Of a stretch of DNA of 64,000 nt, positions 29,237-38,804 are shown in pieces (the first letter of the stretch is position 1; each line of letters opens with the position of its first letter). The translations under genes and the position numbers were made by a program. This DNA is from Chryseobacterium indologenes (GTDB taxonomy: Bacteria > Bacteroidota > Bacteroidia > Flavobacteriales > Weeksellaceae): the NCBI GenBank assembly GCA_016025055.1, contig CP065590.1, positions 744,001-808,000 of the forward strand, in the 5' to 3' direction. Under the pieces are notes generated by a model, which saw only the letters and a program-made list of their open reading frames with translations, was not told where the DNA came from and did not search any database.

Positions 29237-29307
29237 TTTCTAATAATTTTCTAATAACATTCTAAGACCTTTCTAACAGCCTTTCTCCAAAGCTCACAAT
29301 ACCTTTG
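29237..29307 (+). promoter_or_regulatory. mgtC promoter with four 11-bp-phased direct repeats
   Basis: TTTCTAA-type heptamers start at 29237, 29248, 29259 (ATTCTAA) and 29270, each 11 bp apart. The last ends 23 bp before the -7 box TACCTTTG (29300-29307). No TTTG is present at the -33 position (29277-29280), which abuts the last repeat, as expected of an activator-dependent promoter. The same layout recurs at 32899-32969. Confidence 0.75.
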
Positions 29308-29375
29308 CAGCAAATAAAAACCCCTATGGATACTGATTCATCCCATTATTACAACCATTAAGTATTCTCCTCTAT

Positions 29376-29419
29376 ATCTTTCTGTATAGCGGCTGAATGC
29401 TATAAAAAAACAGAAAGAT
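29376..29419 (+). promoter_or_regulatory. Leader stem-loop covering the mgtC ribosome-binding region
   Basis: ATCTTTCTG-TATAGC (29376-29390) pairs with GCTATA (29399-29404) and CAGAAAGAT (29411-29419) around an 8-nt loop and an A6 bulge. The 3' arm ends one base before the ATG at 29421, so the purine-rich AGAAAG that would serve as ribosome-binding site is sequestered. A translational switch is possible. Confidence 0.6.
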
Positions 29420-29420
29420 T

Positions 29421-30119
29421 ATGACTACACCGGAATTTACAATTCGTCTCTTTACCGCATTTGCCCTTGGCGCCAGTATTGGTTTTGAAAGACAATGGCG
29501 TCAGAAAAGCGCGGGTCTTCGCACCAATACTCTGGTGTGTCTGGGTTCTGCGGCATTTGTTCTTTTATCCATCAGGATCGGAGGTGATGCCACCGGAAGA
29601 ATAGCTTCTTATATCGTAAGTGGTATCGGCTTTCTGGGTGGTGGAGTCATCATGAAAGACGGACTGACCGTTCGGGGACTCAATACGGCCGCCACCATCT
29701 GGTGTTCTGCATCCGTCGGTGCTCTCAGTGCGATGGGCTATCCTTTTGAAGCAGCTATAACCAGCAGTTTTATCATCCTCACCCATGTTATTCTCCGCCC
29801 GCTAGGTGTAAGACTTGGTAATAATATCAACAGCAGAAGCCATTACACTGAATACCTTCTTACTATTAAATGCAAAAGTGAAGTAGAAAATCACATCAGA
29901 GTACAGCTGATGCAGTCTTTAAGCGGAAATGACAAGGTATTGCTGAAATCTCTCACCAGCGATGATAATGGCTTACCAGAGAATGCCATCATTACGGCGG
30001 AAGTTCACTCTTCCACTCCACAGGACAGTTTTATGGAAAAAACAGCCAGCAGATTGACGATCGAGGATAAGGTCATCAAAGTAAGCTGGGAAATTATAGG
30101 TACTGAAAACGATTTATAG
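29421..30119 (+). CDS. MgtC/SapB family inner-membrane protein
   Basis: A 232-aa protein. The first 140 residues carry about five transmembrane helices and the family signature: ALGASIGFERQWRQKSAGLRTNTLVCLGSA, then GIGFLGGGVIMKDG and VRGLNTAATIWCSASVGAL. The C-terminal 90 residues form a soluble ACT-like domain. MgtC proteins help cells survive low Mg2+ and modulate P-type or F-type ATPases. It lies 100 bp before mgtA in the same direction. Transcription is probably activated through the 29237-29307 repeats, and the leader hairpin may add translational control. Confidence 0.9.
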   Translation: MTTPEFTIRLFTAFALGASIGFERQWRQKSAGLRTNTLVCLGSAAFVLLSIRIGGDATGRIASYIVSGIGFLGGGVIMKDGLTVRGLNTAATIWCSASVGALSAMGYPFEAAITSSFIILTHVILRPLGVRLGNNINSRSHYTEYLLTIKCKSEVENHIRVQLMQSLSGNDKVLLKSLTSDDNGLPENAIITAEVHSSTPQDSFMEKTASRLTIEDKVIKVSWEIIGTENDL

Positions 30120-30219
30120 CATTTGAAATCGCCATGATTAGCAAACACAAATGAAGATGACGCGATGCTGTATGACCTTAAAAACAATAAATCACTCCGT
30201 ATAAACAACAACTGAAGCA

Positions 30220-32892
30220 ATGTTAAAAAAATCTTCAAACAAAAATCTCAATTCAGCAGCACTGGTAAAGTTGAAAGAAGCTGCGTCTGAGAACGAGAAA
30301 ATGGTGGATGCTATGCTGGAATCTTCAGAAGAAGGACTCAGCGAAAACACGGTAAAAGACCGTTTAAAAATTTACGGTAAAAATGAAATTGCCACCCAAA
30401 AGGCTCCCTCATGGGTAAAGCAATTTGCCCATTCATTCTTTAATCCTTTCAATTATATTCTGGCCTGCATTGCTTTGATTTCATTATTCATTGATGTTAT
30501 TCTGGCTCCGGCCGAAGAAAAGGATCTCAGTACCAGTATTATCATTTCGGTAATGCTATTGTTCAGTACTATCTTGAGATTCATTCAGGAGTTCCGAAGC
30601 AATAAGGCTGCTGAAGCTTTAGAGAAAATGGTTAAAACAAGCTGTCTGACCAAAAGAAAATTTAAAGAAAACGAAGAAATTGAAATTACGGAAATTGTTC
30701 CTGGAGATATCGTAGTTCTTTCAGCCGGTGATATGGTTCCTGCCGATTGCAGAATTATGAAAAGCAAGGATCTTTTCATCAGTGAATCTATTCTCACCGG
30801 AGAAGCGCTTCCTGTAGAAAAAAATGCATTTCCTGTCCATGATGCTAAAGACAAAAATCCTCTTACCCTGCAAAACATTTGCTTCATGGGAACCAATGTG
30901 GTAAGTGGCTCTGCAACAGTTGTTGTTGCCAACACCGGTATTTTCACGTACTTCGGGAGCATCAGCAGAAGTCTGGTTTCCAAAAGACCAGAAACTGCTT
31001 TTGACATTGGAGTTAATAAAGTAAGTTTTTTGCTAATCCGCTTTATGCTGGTAATGACGCCCGTTATTTTTCTCATCAACGGATTGGTAAAGGGTGACTG
31101 GATGCAGGCTTTATTATTCGCTATTGCGGTAGCTGTAGGACTTACTCCGGAAATGCTTCCCATGATTGTTACTGCCAATTTAGCAAAAGGAGCGGTCAAC
31201 ATGAGTAAAAAGAAAGTGATCGTTAAACGGTTAAATGCCATTCAGAACATCGGGGCTATGGATATCCTTTGTACCGATAAAACCGGAACCCTGACTTTGG
31301 ATAAAATTGTTTTGGAAGCTCACCTCAACGTTCGCGGTATTGAAGATGATGAAGTTCTGAAATGGGCTTACCTTAACAGTTTTCATCAAACCGGTCTTAA
31401 AAATCTGCTCGATCAGGCAGTCCTTGATCACGCAGAAGTTCATCATCTCTTGAAAGCCGATGAACTTTATCTGAAGGTAGATGAAATTCCTTTTGATTTT
31501 GAAAGAAGAAGAATGTCTGTGATTTTGAATACGTCCAAAGGCAAACATCTGATGATTTCCAAAGGTGCTGTGGAGGAAATGCTTTCTTTATGTAAATACG
31601 CTCTGGACCCCGGAGAAGACCATAGTCTGCATATTGAGAATGATAATATTGTTCCATTGGATGATCTTGTGAAACAACAGATTATCAAAATGTCTGAAAA
31701 ACTGAATGCAGAAGGATTAAGAGTTTTATTGGTTGCCATCCGTGAATTCGATGGAGATCATCCGCTGAATTATTCCGTATCGGATGAAAACAACCTTACG
31801 TTAACCGGTTTCATAGGCTTCCTTGACCCTGCTAAACCTTCTGCGGCACCAAGTATACAGGCGTTACATAAATTAGGTGTTGAAGTAAAAGTGGTGACCG
31901 GAGATAATGATATTGTAGCCAAAAAAATATGCCATGATGTAGGAATTCCTGTCAACACCATTATGCTGGGAGATGAATTGGATAACATCAGTGATAAGGA
32001 ATTAAGTAAAGATATGGAGCTTTATTCCGTTTTTGCCAAAGTCAGCCCTTTACAAAAGCAGCGTATTGTAAAAATCCTCCGTTCAAAAGGACATACTGTA
32101 GGGTTTATGGGTGATGGGATCAATGACGCGGCAGCCATCAAAGAAGCCGATGTAGGTATCTCAGTAGATACCGGAGCAGACATCGCGAAAGAAAGTGCGG
32201 ATATCATCCTGTTGGAAAAAGATCTGATGGTACTAAGAAGCGGAGTGATCTATGGCAGAAGAACCTTTGGGAATATCGTAAAATATATAAAAATGACAGC
32301 CAGCAGTAATTTCGGAAACATGTTCAGCATGATTGGAGCCAGTGCGTTACTGCCGTTTTTGCCGATGCTGCCGTTACAGATTTTAACCCAGAATTTACTG
32401 TACGATGTTTCCCAATCTTCTATTCCTTGGGATACGATGGATAAAGATTTTCTGGAAAAGCCAAAAAAATGGGAAGCTGGTAGCATTAAAAATTTCATGC
32501 TGTACATCGGGCCGCTAAGTTCCATTTTTGATTACGTGACTTTTGCAGTGATGTTCTTTATTTTCAAAGCCAACACTCCCGAAAACCAAAGTTTATTTCA
32601 GACGGGTTGGTTTGTGGAAGGATTATTATCTCAGACCTTGATTGTACATATTATCAGAACGAAAAAGATTCCTTTCATCCAAAGTTGGGCTGCCGCTCCA
32701 GTAGTTGCTTTAACCAGTCTGATTATGCTGATCGGAATAATGATTCCTTTTACCCCGGCAGCTTCCTATCTGAAAATGCAACCGTTGCCTTTAGCTTATT
32801 TTCCTTACCTCATCGGAATTCTTACAGGCTATTGTATCCTCACTCAGTTTGTGAAACAATGGTTCATTAAAAAATTTGGACAATGGCTCTGA
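30220..32892 (+). CDS. mgtA: Magnesium-translocating P-type ATPase MgtA
   Basis: An 890-aa P3B-type ATPase importing Mg2+ across the inner membrane. Landmarks in order: cytoplasmic N-terminus, first TM pair (about 75-125), actuator loop with LTGEALPVEK, TM pair with VAVGLTPEMLPMIV (family-specific PEMLP), phosphorylation site CTDKTGTLTLD (Asp about 353), nucleotide-binding domain, hinge GFMGDGINDAAAIKEADVGI (about 630), and six C-terminal TM segments with QNLLYDVSQSSIPWD, typical of MgtA. Length is normal for the family. It is likely co-transcribed with mgtC. The stop codon lies 7 bp before the first repeat of the next array. Confidence 0.96.
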   Translation: MLKKSSNKNLNSAALVKLKEAASENEKMVDAMLESSEEGLSENTVKDRLKIYGKNEIATQKAPSWVKQFAHSFFNPFNYILACIALISLFIDVILAPAEEKDLSTSIIISVMLLFSTILRFIQEFRSNKAAEALEKMVKTSCLTKRKFKENEEIEITEIVPGDIVVLSAGDMVPADCRIMKSKDLFISESILTGEALPVEKNAFPVHDAKDKNPLTLQNICFMGTNVVSGSATVVVANTGIFTYFGSISRSLVSKRPETAFDIGVNKVSFLLIRFMLVMTPVIFLINGLVKGDWMQALLFAIAVAVGLTPEMLPMIVTANLAKGAVNMSKKKVIVKRLNAIQNIGAMDILCTDKTGTLTLDKIVLEAHLNVRGIEDDEVLKWAYLNSFHQTGLKNLLDQAVLDHAEVHHLLKADELYLKVDEIPFDFERRRMSVILNTSKGKHLMISKGAVEEMLSLCKYALDPGEDHSLHIENDNIVPLDDLVKQQIIKMSEKLNAEGLRVLLVAIREFDGDHPLNYSVSDENNLTLTGFIGFLDPAKPSAAPSIQALHKLGVEVKVVTGDNDIVAKKICHDVGIPVNTIMLGDELDNISDKELSKDMELYSVFAKVSPLQKQRIVKILRSKGHTVGFMGDGINDAAAIKEADVGISVDTGADIAKESADIILLEKDLMVLRSGVIYGRRTFGNIVKYIKMTASSNFGNMFSMIGASALLPFLPMLPLQILTQNLLYDVSQSSIPWDTMDKDFLEKPKKWEAGSIKNFMLYIGPLSSIFDYVTFAVMFFIFKANTPENQSLFQTGWFVEGLLSQTLIVHIIRTKKIPFIQSWAAAPVVALTSLIMLIGIMIPFTPAASYLKMQPLPLAYFPYLIGILTGYCILTQFVKQWFIKKFGQWL

Positions 32893-32898
32893 CAGGCG

Positions 32899-32969
32899 AT
32901 TCTAATAGTTTTCTAATAACTTTCTAAAGACTTTCTAACGGACTATCAGAAACGTTGAAAATACCTTTG
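32899..32969 (+). promoter_or_regulatory. Efflux-operon promoter with the same 11-bp-phased array
   Basis: Heptamers start at 32899 (ATTCTAA), 32910, 32921 and 32932 (TTTCTAA), 11 bp apart. The last ends 23 bp before TACCTTTG (32962-32969), the same gap and -7 box as upstream of mgtC. No -33 TTTG is present at 32939-32942. Same regulator inferred. Confidence 0.78.
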
Positions 32970-33061
32970 CGGCGATAAAAGGGGTTTAAAAAATTCTAAA
33001 AACACAATAAAAGCTTGAAAATAAAAATCTAAGATTTAATTCCTTGTTATAAACATTTTAT

Positions 33062-34165
33062 ATGAGAAGAATAATAGTAACAGTAATACTTTTGGCAGTT
33101 GTTACATCCTGTAAAAATTCCAAAAGTGAAGACACTCAGAATCGGGATTTGCAACTGAACGGGAATAAAGTCACCGTTCCTGAAAACAATCCTGTTTTCA
33201 AAAAAATAAAAACCGAAGTCGTTTCTGAGCAGGAACACAGTGATGGTGTTGTTTCTGCGGGAACTATTCAGGCCATTCCCAATCATTATGCTGAGATTGC
33301 AAGTCCTTTTTCAGGAAGAATTACAAAATCTTTTATTCAGTTGGGGCAAAATGTATCTGCAGGCAGTCCGCTATTTGAGATTCTTTCTTCCGATTATTTT
33401 GCGGTCCAGAAAGACTACACGGATGCTTTGAATGATGTGCAGCTTGCAGAGAAAAATTATAAACGTCAGCAGGATCTTGTCAAACACGGCGTAGGAATAC
33501 AAAAAGAACTGGATGAAGCGGAGACGGATTTTAAAAATAAAAAAACTTCCCTGTCAAATGCTACTTCCGCTTTAAAAGTCTACAACAGCAAAGGAGGCGG
33601 CATCGGAAGTCCTCTTATTGTAAGGGCTCCGATCAATGGAGAGATTATTTCCAACAAAATCGTTAACGGTCAATATCTGAAAGGAGATGCTGATCCGGTG
33701 ATGATCATTGCTGAACTTTCTAAAGTATGGATTTCAGGGGATGTTAAAGAAAAAGATATCCGCTTTGTCAATACAGGAGACCATGTATCGGTAAAAGTAA
33801 GTGCCTATCCGGACAGAAACATTACAGGGAAAGTATATCATATCAACGAAATCGTAGACGAGAGTACACGAAGCATAAAAGTCCTCATTGAGTGCGATAA
33901 CCCGGACAGAAAATTAAAACCCGGAATGTATGCTACCGTTAATTTTTCAACAACTCCTGTCCGAACGGTCATGATTCCAGTTACCGCATTAATGCAGCAG
34001 GACAGCTCACAGTATGTATGGATAAAAACCGGTAAGAATCAATTTGCCAAACGCTCCGTCACCACCGGAGAAACAGATCAGAAAACAGTAAGAATTACCT
34101 CAGGATTGAAACCGGGAGATACCATCATGACTGAAGGGGGAATTTATATGCTGGATGCAAAATAA
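33062..34165 (+). CDS. RND efflux periplasmic adaptor (CusB/CzcB-like), lipoprotein
   Basis: The membrane-fusion subunit of a tripartite heavy-metal pump. 367 aa with a lipoprotein signal (VVTSCKNSK, Cys about residue 18). Barrel-sandwich halves flank a helical hairpin: ASPFSGRITKSFIQLGQNVS (about 80), coiled coil (about 110-175), and VRAPINGEIISNKIVNGQYL (about 190), then beta-barrel KVSAYPDRNITGKVYHINEI and a membrane-proximal domain ending GGIYMLDAK. No N-terminal metal-binding Met/His motif is obvious. It heads an operon with the CzcA/CusA-type pump and TolC-type channel. Confidence 0.92.
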   Translation: MRRIIVTVILLAVVTSCKNSKSEDTQNRDLQLNGNKVTVPENNPVFKKIKTEVVSEQEHSDGVVSAGTIQAIPNHYAEIASPFSGRITKSFIQLGQNVSAGSPLFEILSSDYFAVQKDYTDALNDVQLAEKNYKRQQDLVKHGVGIQKELDEAETDFKNKKTSLSNATSALKVYNSKGGGIGSPLIVRAPINGEIISNKIVNGQYLKGDADPVMIIAELSKVWISGDVKEKDIRFVNTGDHVSVKVSAYPDRNITGKVYHINEIVDESTRSIKVLIECDNPDRKLKPGMYATVNFSTTPVRTVMIPVTALMQQDSSQYVWIKTGKNQFAKRSVTTGETDQKTVRITSGLKPGDTIMTEGGIYMLDAK

Positions 34166-34238
34166 TGTCAATGAAGTTAAAGGTATAAAGCCAGTAAGAG
34201 ATGTCGTCTTTTAAAACTTTATACAAAAATTAAGAATT

Positions 34239-37200
34239 ATGAAGCAATTACTTACAATCTCTATACAGAAGAGATGGCTGATGCTGGCCCTCTTCGTCTT
34301 ACTGGGGTTTTTCGGATATTATTCCTGGACCAAATTATCAGTGGAAGCCTATCCCGACATTGCCGATGTTACCTCTCAGGTTGTAACACAGGTTCCGGGA
34401 CTGGCGGCTGAAGAAGTAGAACAACAAATCACCATTCCGCTTGAACGCTCATTAAACGGGCTACCGGGAATGCATGTGATGCGAAGTAAAAGTACTTTCG
34501 GGCTTTCTATTATTACAATGGTTTTCGATGATGGTGTGGATGACTACTGGGCAAGGCAGCGTATCCAGGAAAGGCTGTCTGATGTGACACTGCCTTATGG
34601 TGCACAACCGGGTCTTGACCCGCTAACCTCCCCTATCGGCGAAGTCTATCGTTATATTATTGAAAGTAACAACCACAGTTTACGCGAGCTGACGGATTTG
34701 CAGAAATTCGTTATTATTCCCCGCATCAAACAGGTGTCAGGGATTGCAGATGTCACCAACTTCGGAGGAATCACCACCCAGTTTCAGGTTGAACTGGATC
34801 CTCACAAACTCGAACAATACGGGCTTTCATTATCTGAAGTAACCGAAACGATTTCTAAAAATAATGTCAGTGCCGGAGGAAGTATGCTTCCCCGAGGAAA
34901 TCTGGCGTATGTTATTCGTGGAATAGGTCTGGTAAAAGATTTGAACGATCTCGGGAAAATAGTGGTAAAAACAGAAAACGGTGTTCCTGTCTTTCTGAAT
35001 GACGTTGGAACCTTAAAATACGGGAACCTTGAAAGAAAGGGAATTCTTGGCTATACCGACAGAAAACGAAATTATTCCGAAAGCGTGGAAGGTATTGTTC
35101 TCCTGCTGAGAGGCCAAAACCCCTCGCAGGTACTGGAAGGTGTTCATCAGGCAATCGAAGAATTGAATAATGAAACCCTGCCGGCAGGAGTAAAAATCCA
35201 TCCTTTCCTGGACAGAACAGATCTTGTGGATACAACCCTTCATACCGTTTCTCACACTCTGACAGAAGGAATCGTACTGGTTATTATTGTCCTCATTGTT
35301 TTCCTCGGAAGCTGGAGAGGTGCTTTACTAGTGGCTATTACCATTCCTTTGTCGCTGTTATTTGCATTTATCCTGATGCATTTTACCAATATTCCCGCGA
35401 ACCTTCTTTCTCTTGGAGCGATCGACTTTGGAATCATTGTAGACGGTGCCATCGTGATGCTGGAAACCATCCTTAAAAAAAGAGAAGATAACCCTGAAGA
35501 AGCTCTGGAAGAAAAAACAATTACCAAAAGAGTGATTGAGGTAGCCAAACCTATTTTCTTTTCTACCATTATCATCATCACGGCGTATCTTCCATTATTT
35601 GCTTTTGAAAGAGTAGAGAAAAAATTATTTACTCCCATGGCATTCACTGTAGGATATGCTTTATTCGGAGCCCTTGCCGTGGCGTTGCTTCTGATCCCGG
35701 GAATAGCGTATGTTATTTATCGAAAACCACAAAAGATCTATCATAATAAGTGGCTGGAAAAAATAAGTACTGCCTATGGAAAAAGAGTAGAAAAAATAAT
35801 GAAGGCTCCCAGAAAAGTCATTCTACCTGTAAGCATCGTCCTATTATCTGCCGGAATTTTATCTTACACCGTAGGAAAAGATTTCCTGCCCGAACTGGAT
35901 GAGGGTTCTATCTGGCTGCAGGTACAGCTTCCACCGGGAATTTCTCTTGCCAAAGCTAAAGAAATGAGTGATACCTTACGGGCCAGAACTTTAAAACATT
36001 CGGAAATTACCTACATGATGGTGCAGGCCGGACGTAATGATGACGGAACAGACCCATGGACCGCTTCCCACTTTGAAGTTTCCGTAGGAATAAAACCTTA
36101 CGACCAATGGCCATCCGGAAAAACAAAAGCAGACCTGATCAAAGAGCTGGCTGCCGACTATAAAGATATGCCTGGATTCACTGTAGGTTTTTCACAACCG
36201 ATGATCGACGGGGTAATGGATAAGATCTCAGGGGCGCATAGTGAATTGGTTGTAAAGGTATATGGCGATGATTTCAAAGAAACCAGAAGAATTGCCGAAA
36301 ATGTTTTATCAACATTGCATAAAATTCCGGGTTCTGCCGATCTAGCTATTGACCAGGAACCTCCGCTGCCCCAACTTCAGATCATTGCCGACAGAGATAA
36401 AATCGCACAGTATGGCTTAAACGTAGCTGATGTCGCCGATCTCATTGAAGTGGCACTCGGAGGAAAAGCTATTTCCCAAATTTTTATCGGAAATAAAGTC
36501 TATGATATTTCCTGCCGATACACAGAAGACAGCCGTGATACTCCCGATAAAATCGGAAACCTGATGCTTACCTCTGCTACCGGAACCAAAATTCCATTAT
36601 CACAGGTGGCAGAAGTAAAATTAAGCACAGGGGAAAGCACCATAACCCGTGAAATGAATAAACGACATCTCACGGTGAAGCTTAACCTGCGGGGTACCGA
36701 CCTTTCTTCTTTCCTGAAAAAAGCTCAGGATCAGATTGAAAAGGATATTACCTACGACCATGAAAAATATCAGATCAAATGGGGTGGTCAGTTTGAAAAC
36801 CAGAACAGAGCGTATTCCAGGCTGGCATTTATTGTTCCGTTGGCATTGGCGGTTATGTTCCTGTTATTGTACGGGGCATTCGGAGACTTTAAGCAGGCTT
36901 TGGTTCTGATGTCGATTGTTCCGTTGGCTTTATTCGGGGGAATGCTTGCCCTCAATATCCGTGGAATGTCCCTGAATGTATCTTCAGCAGTAGGATTCAT
37001 CGCTTTATTCGGGGTTGCTATACAGAATGGAGTGATCATGATTTCCCATATCAATGACCTGCGAAAGAAAGGTTATGGCCTCAAAGATTCAGTAATCAAA
37101 GGAGCTCATGACCGTTTCAGACCGGTACTGATGACGGCAACTGTTGCGGTGATCGGTCTATTCCCGGCATCTCTGGCAACAGGAATCGGTTCAGATGTAC

Positions 37201-37349
37201 AACGACCTCTGGCTACAGTAATCGTTTACGGACTGATGTTCTCTACTATTTTAACCCTTTTCGTGCTACCGGCTATTTATTATATGGCAGAACGTCGCAA
37301 TGAAAAACAAAATCCGGAATCAAATGAAGCAATTACATATGAAGAGTAA
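34239..37349 (+). CDS. CusA/CzcA-family heavy-metal efflux RND pump
   Basis: A 1036-aa inner-membrane proton antiporter of the heavy-metal efflux (HME) RND class. Twelve TM segments, with two large periplasmic loops after TM1 and TM7. The HME signature in TM4 is GAIDFGIIVDGAIVMLE, carrying the proton-relay Asp and Glu. The periplasmic cleft has YMMVQAGRNDDGTDPW, and the second half repeats the fold to YGLMFSTILTLFVLPAIYY. The metal specificity cannot be read; Cu/Ag, Co/Zn/Cd or Ni remain possible. It follows the adaptor by 73 bp and overlaps the TolC gene. Confidence 0.95.
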   Translation: MKQLLTISIQKRWLMLALFVLLGFFGYYSWTKLSVEAYPDIADVTSQVVTQVPGLAAEEVEQQITIPLERSLNGLPGMHVMRSKSTFGLSIITMVFDDGVDDYWARQRIQERLSDVTLPYGAQPGLDPLTSPIGEVYRYIIESNNHSLRELTDLQKFVIIPRIKQVSGIADVTNFGGITTQFQVELDPHKLEQYGLSLSEVTETISKNNVSAGGSMLPRGNLAYVIRGIGLVKDLNDLGKIVVKTENGVPVFLNDVGTLKYGNLERKGILGYTDRKRNYSESVEGIVLLLRGQNPSQVLEGVHQAIEELNNETLPAGVKIHPFLDRTDLVDTTLHTVSHTLTEGIVLVIIVLIVFLGSWRGALLVAITIPLSLLFAFILMHFTNIPANLLSLGAIDFGIIVDGAIVMLETILKKREDNPEEALEEKTITKRVIEVAKPIFFSTIIIITAYLPLFAFERVEKKLFTPMAFTVGYALFGALAVALLLIPGIAYVIYRKPQKIYHNKWLEKISTAYGKRVEKIMKAPRKVILPVSIVLLSAGILSYTVGKDFLPELDEGSIWLQVQLPPGISLAKAKEMSDTLRARTLKHSEITYMMVQAGRNDDGTDPWTASHFEVSVGIKPYDQWPSGKTKADLIKELAADYKDMPGFTVGFSQPMIDGVMDKISGAHSELVVKVYGDDFKETRRIAENVLSTLHKIPGSADLAIDQEPPLPQLQIIADRDKIAQYGLNVADVADLIEVALGGKAISQIFIGNKVYDISCRYTEDSRDTPDKIGNLMLTSATGTKIPLSQVAEVKLSTGESTITREMNKRHLTVKLNLRGTDLSSFLKKAQDQIEKDITYDHEKYQIKWGGQFENQNRAYSRLAFIVPLALAVMFLLLYGAFGDFKQALVLMSIVPLALFGGMLALNIRGMSLNVSSAVGFIALFGVAIQNGVIMISHINDLRKKGYGLKDSVIKGAHDRFRPVLMTATVAVIGLFPASLATGIGSDVQRPLATVIVYGLMFSTILTLFVLPAIYYMAERRNEKQNPESNEAITYEE

Positions 37350-38607
37350 AATTCATTTTATCATCGCCACTGTCATGGTAATGAGCCTTACAGGAATGGT
37401 AAAAGCACAGGAAAAGGAGCTTTTGCGTTTTGATGAATACCTGAACCTGGTTGGAAAGAAAAATCTCGGATTTGCCTCCCAGAAATACAATGTGAGCAAG
37501 GCAGAAGCAGCCATCCGGACGGCCGGTATGTTTCCGGATCCCCAGCTGGAAGTGGAAACAACCAACAACGGGGTGAATAAAAATATGGGGTATGTGTATG
37601 GCACTTCCGTCGGATGGACCCTGGAACTGGGTGGTAAGAGGAAAGCAAGGGTGAATCTTGCTAAAGACCAATCAGAGCTTAGTAAAATACAATTAGAAGA
37701 TTTTTTCAGAAACCTTAGAGCCGATGCAAGCCTAGGATATGTGGATGCTTTAAAATCAAAATCATTGCTTGAAGTACAGCAGGATTCTTACAAAAATATG
37801 CTCCAGTTGGCAAAATCCGACAGTATCCGTTATCAATTAGGAACTATATCGCTGGTGACTTCAAAGCAGAGTAAATTAGAAGCGGCATCCCTGCTCAATG
37901 ACGTCTATCAGGCTGAAAGTGCTGAACAACAGGCATTAACTAATCTCTCTGTATTTATTAGTGATCACAGAACAACAGGCAGAGATGTAGACGGAGATTT
38001 TAACGCCTTCAACAGAGAGTTCAATATTGATGACCTGATGCTTCAGGCACTCAATGAAAGAGCAGATCTATTGGCGGCCAGACAAAATACACAGGTAGCC
38101 AAAAGCCAGATCAATCTTGAAAAAGCGAATCGTGTGATCGACCTGGGACTGAGTGCCGGGGCAGAACGTCACACGGAAGCCACCAACGAAATTGCTCCTT
38201 CTCCCACAGTAAATGCCGTAAAAGTAGGCGTAAGTATTCCTTTAAAATTTTCCAACAGAAGAAATGCCGGATTGAAAATAGCTGAAATGGCTCACTCGCA
38301 GGCTGAGGTTGAATATCAACAGATCGAACAAGGAATACGGGCTGAAGTTATGCAGGCTTACCAACAATATACGGCCACTCAAAAGCAGGTAAAACAATTC
38401 CACAACGGAATGCTCAGTGAAGCAAAAAGTATCCTGGATGGTATTATTTACAGCTATAAAAGAGGAGAAAGCTCTATTCTGGAGGTTCTGAATGCACAAC
38501 GTACTTATAATGATGTAAGAAAGGATTATTACCAGGCTCTTGCAGACAATGCTGCGGCATTAATAGAACTTGAGCGCCGGGCAGGGATTGGGGATATCGA
38601 GTTTTAA
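37324..38607 (+). CDS. TolC-family outer-membrane efflux protein
   Basis: The outer-membrane channel of the pump. About 427 aa from the ATG at 37324, which has GGA 5 bp upstream; 37300 and 37339 are alternative starts. The signal peptide ends MVKAQ. Two outer_membrane_efflux repeats follow: the first with YLNLVGKKNLGFASQKYNV and AAIRTAGMFPDPQLEVE, the second with ALNERADLLAARQNTQVAKS and KRGESSILEVLNAQRTYNDV, the typical coiled-coil ends. It overlaps the pump gene by about 26 bp, indicating translational coupling. Confidence 0.92.
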   Translation: MKQLHMKSKIHFIIATVMVMSLTGMVKAQEKELLRFDEYLNLVGKKNLGFASQKYNVSKAEAAIRTAGMFPDPQLEVETTNNGVNKNMGYVYGTSVGWTLELGGKRKARVNLAKDQSELSKIQLEDFFRNLRADASLGYVDALKSKSLLEVQQDSYKNMLQLAKSDSIRYQLGTISLVTSKQSKLEAASLLNDVYQAESAEQQALTNLSVFISDHRTTGRDVDGDFNAFNREFNIDDLMLQALNERADLLAARQNTQVAKSQINLEKANRVIDLGLSAGAERHTEATNEIAPSPTVNAVKVGVSIPLKFSNRRNAGLKIAEMAHSQAEVEYQQIEQGIRAEVMQAYQQYTATQKQVKQFHNGMLSEAKSILDGIIYSYKRGESSILEVLNAQRTYNDVRKDYYQALADNAAALIELERRAGIGDIEF

Positions 38608-38767
38608 GGTAGTGGGAAAAAACGGAGAAGGACGAGGGAGTTTTTTCAAAACCGGGCATCAAATGAAGACCTAATTTGTTGCTTTGTGTAGCCCGAAATT
38701 TTTCCTCAAAAGGCTAGTATTTCTCAATAGTACAAAAAAGGTTTCCAACTTCCCCCTTCCCGCAAAT

Positions 38768-38804
38768 AAAAATCCCTGGAATTGTAGAAATTCCAGGGAT
38801 TTTT
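38768..38804. terminator. Bidirectional terminator between efflux operon and DUF1801 gene
   Basis: AAAAATCCCTGGAATT pairs with AATTCCAGGGATTTTT around GTAGA-type loop; T runs on both strands. Confidence 0.85.

Noticed and set aside
30585..31241. Long antisense frame inside mgtA (218 codons), and similar frames antisense to efflux and other genes
   Set aside because: They are shadows of well-conserved coding sequence with no start signals or family resemblance.
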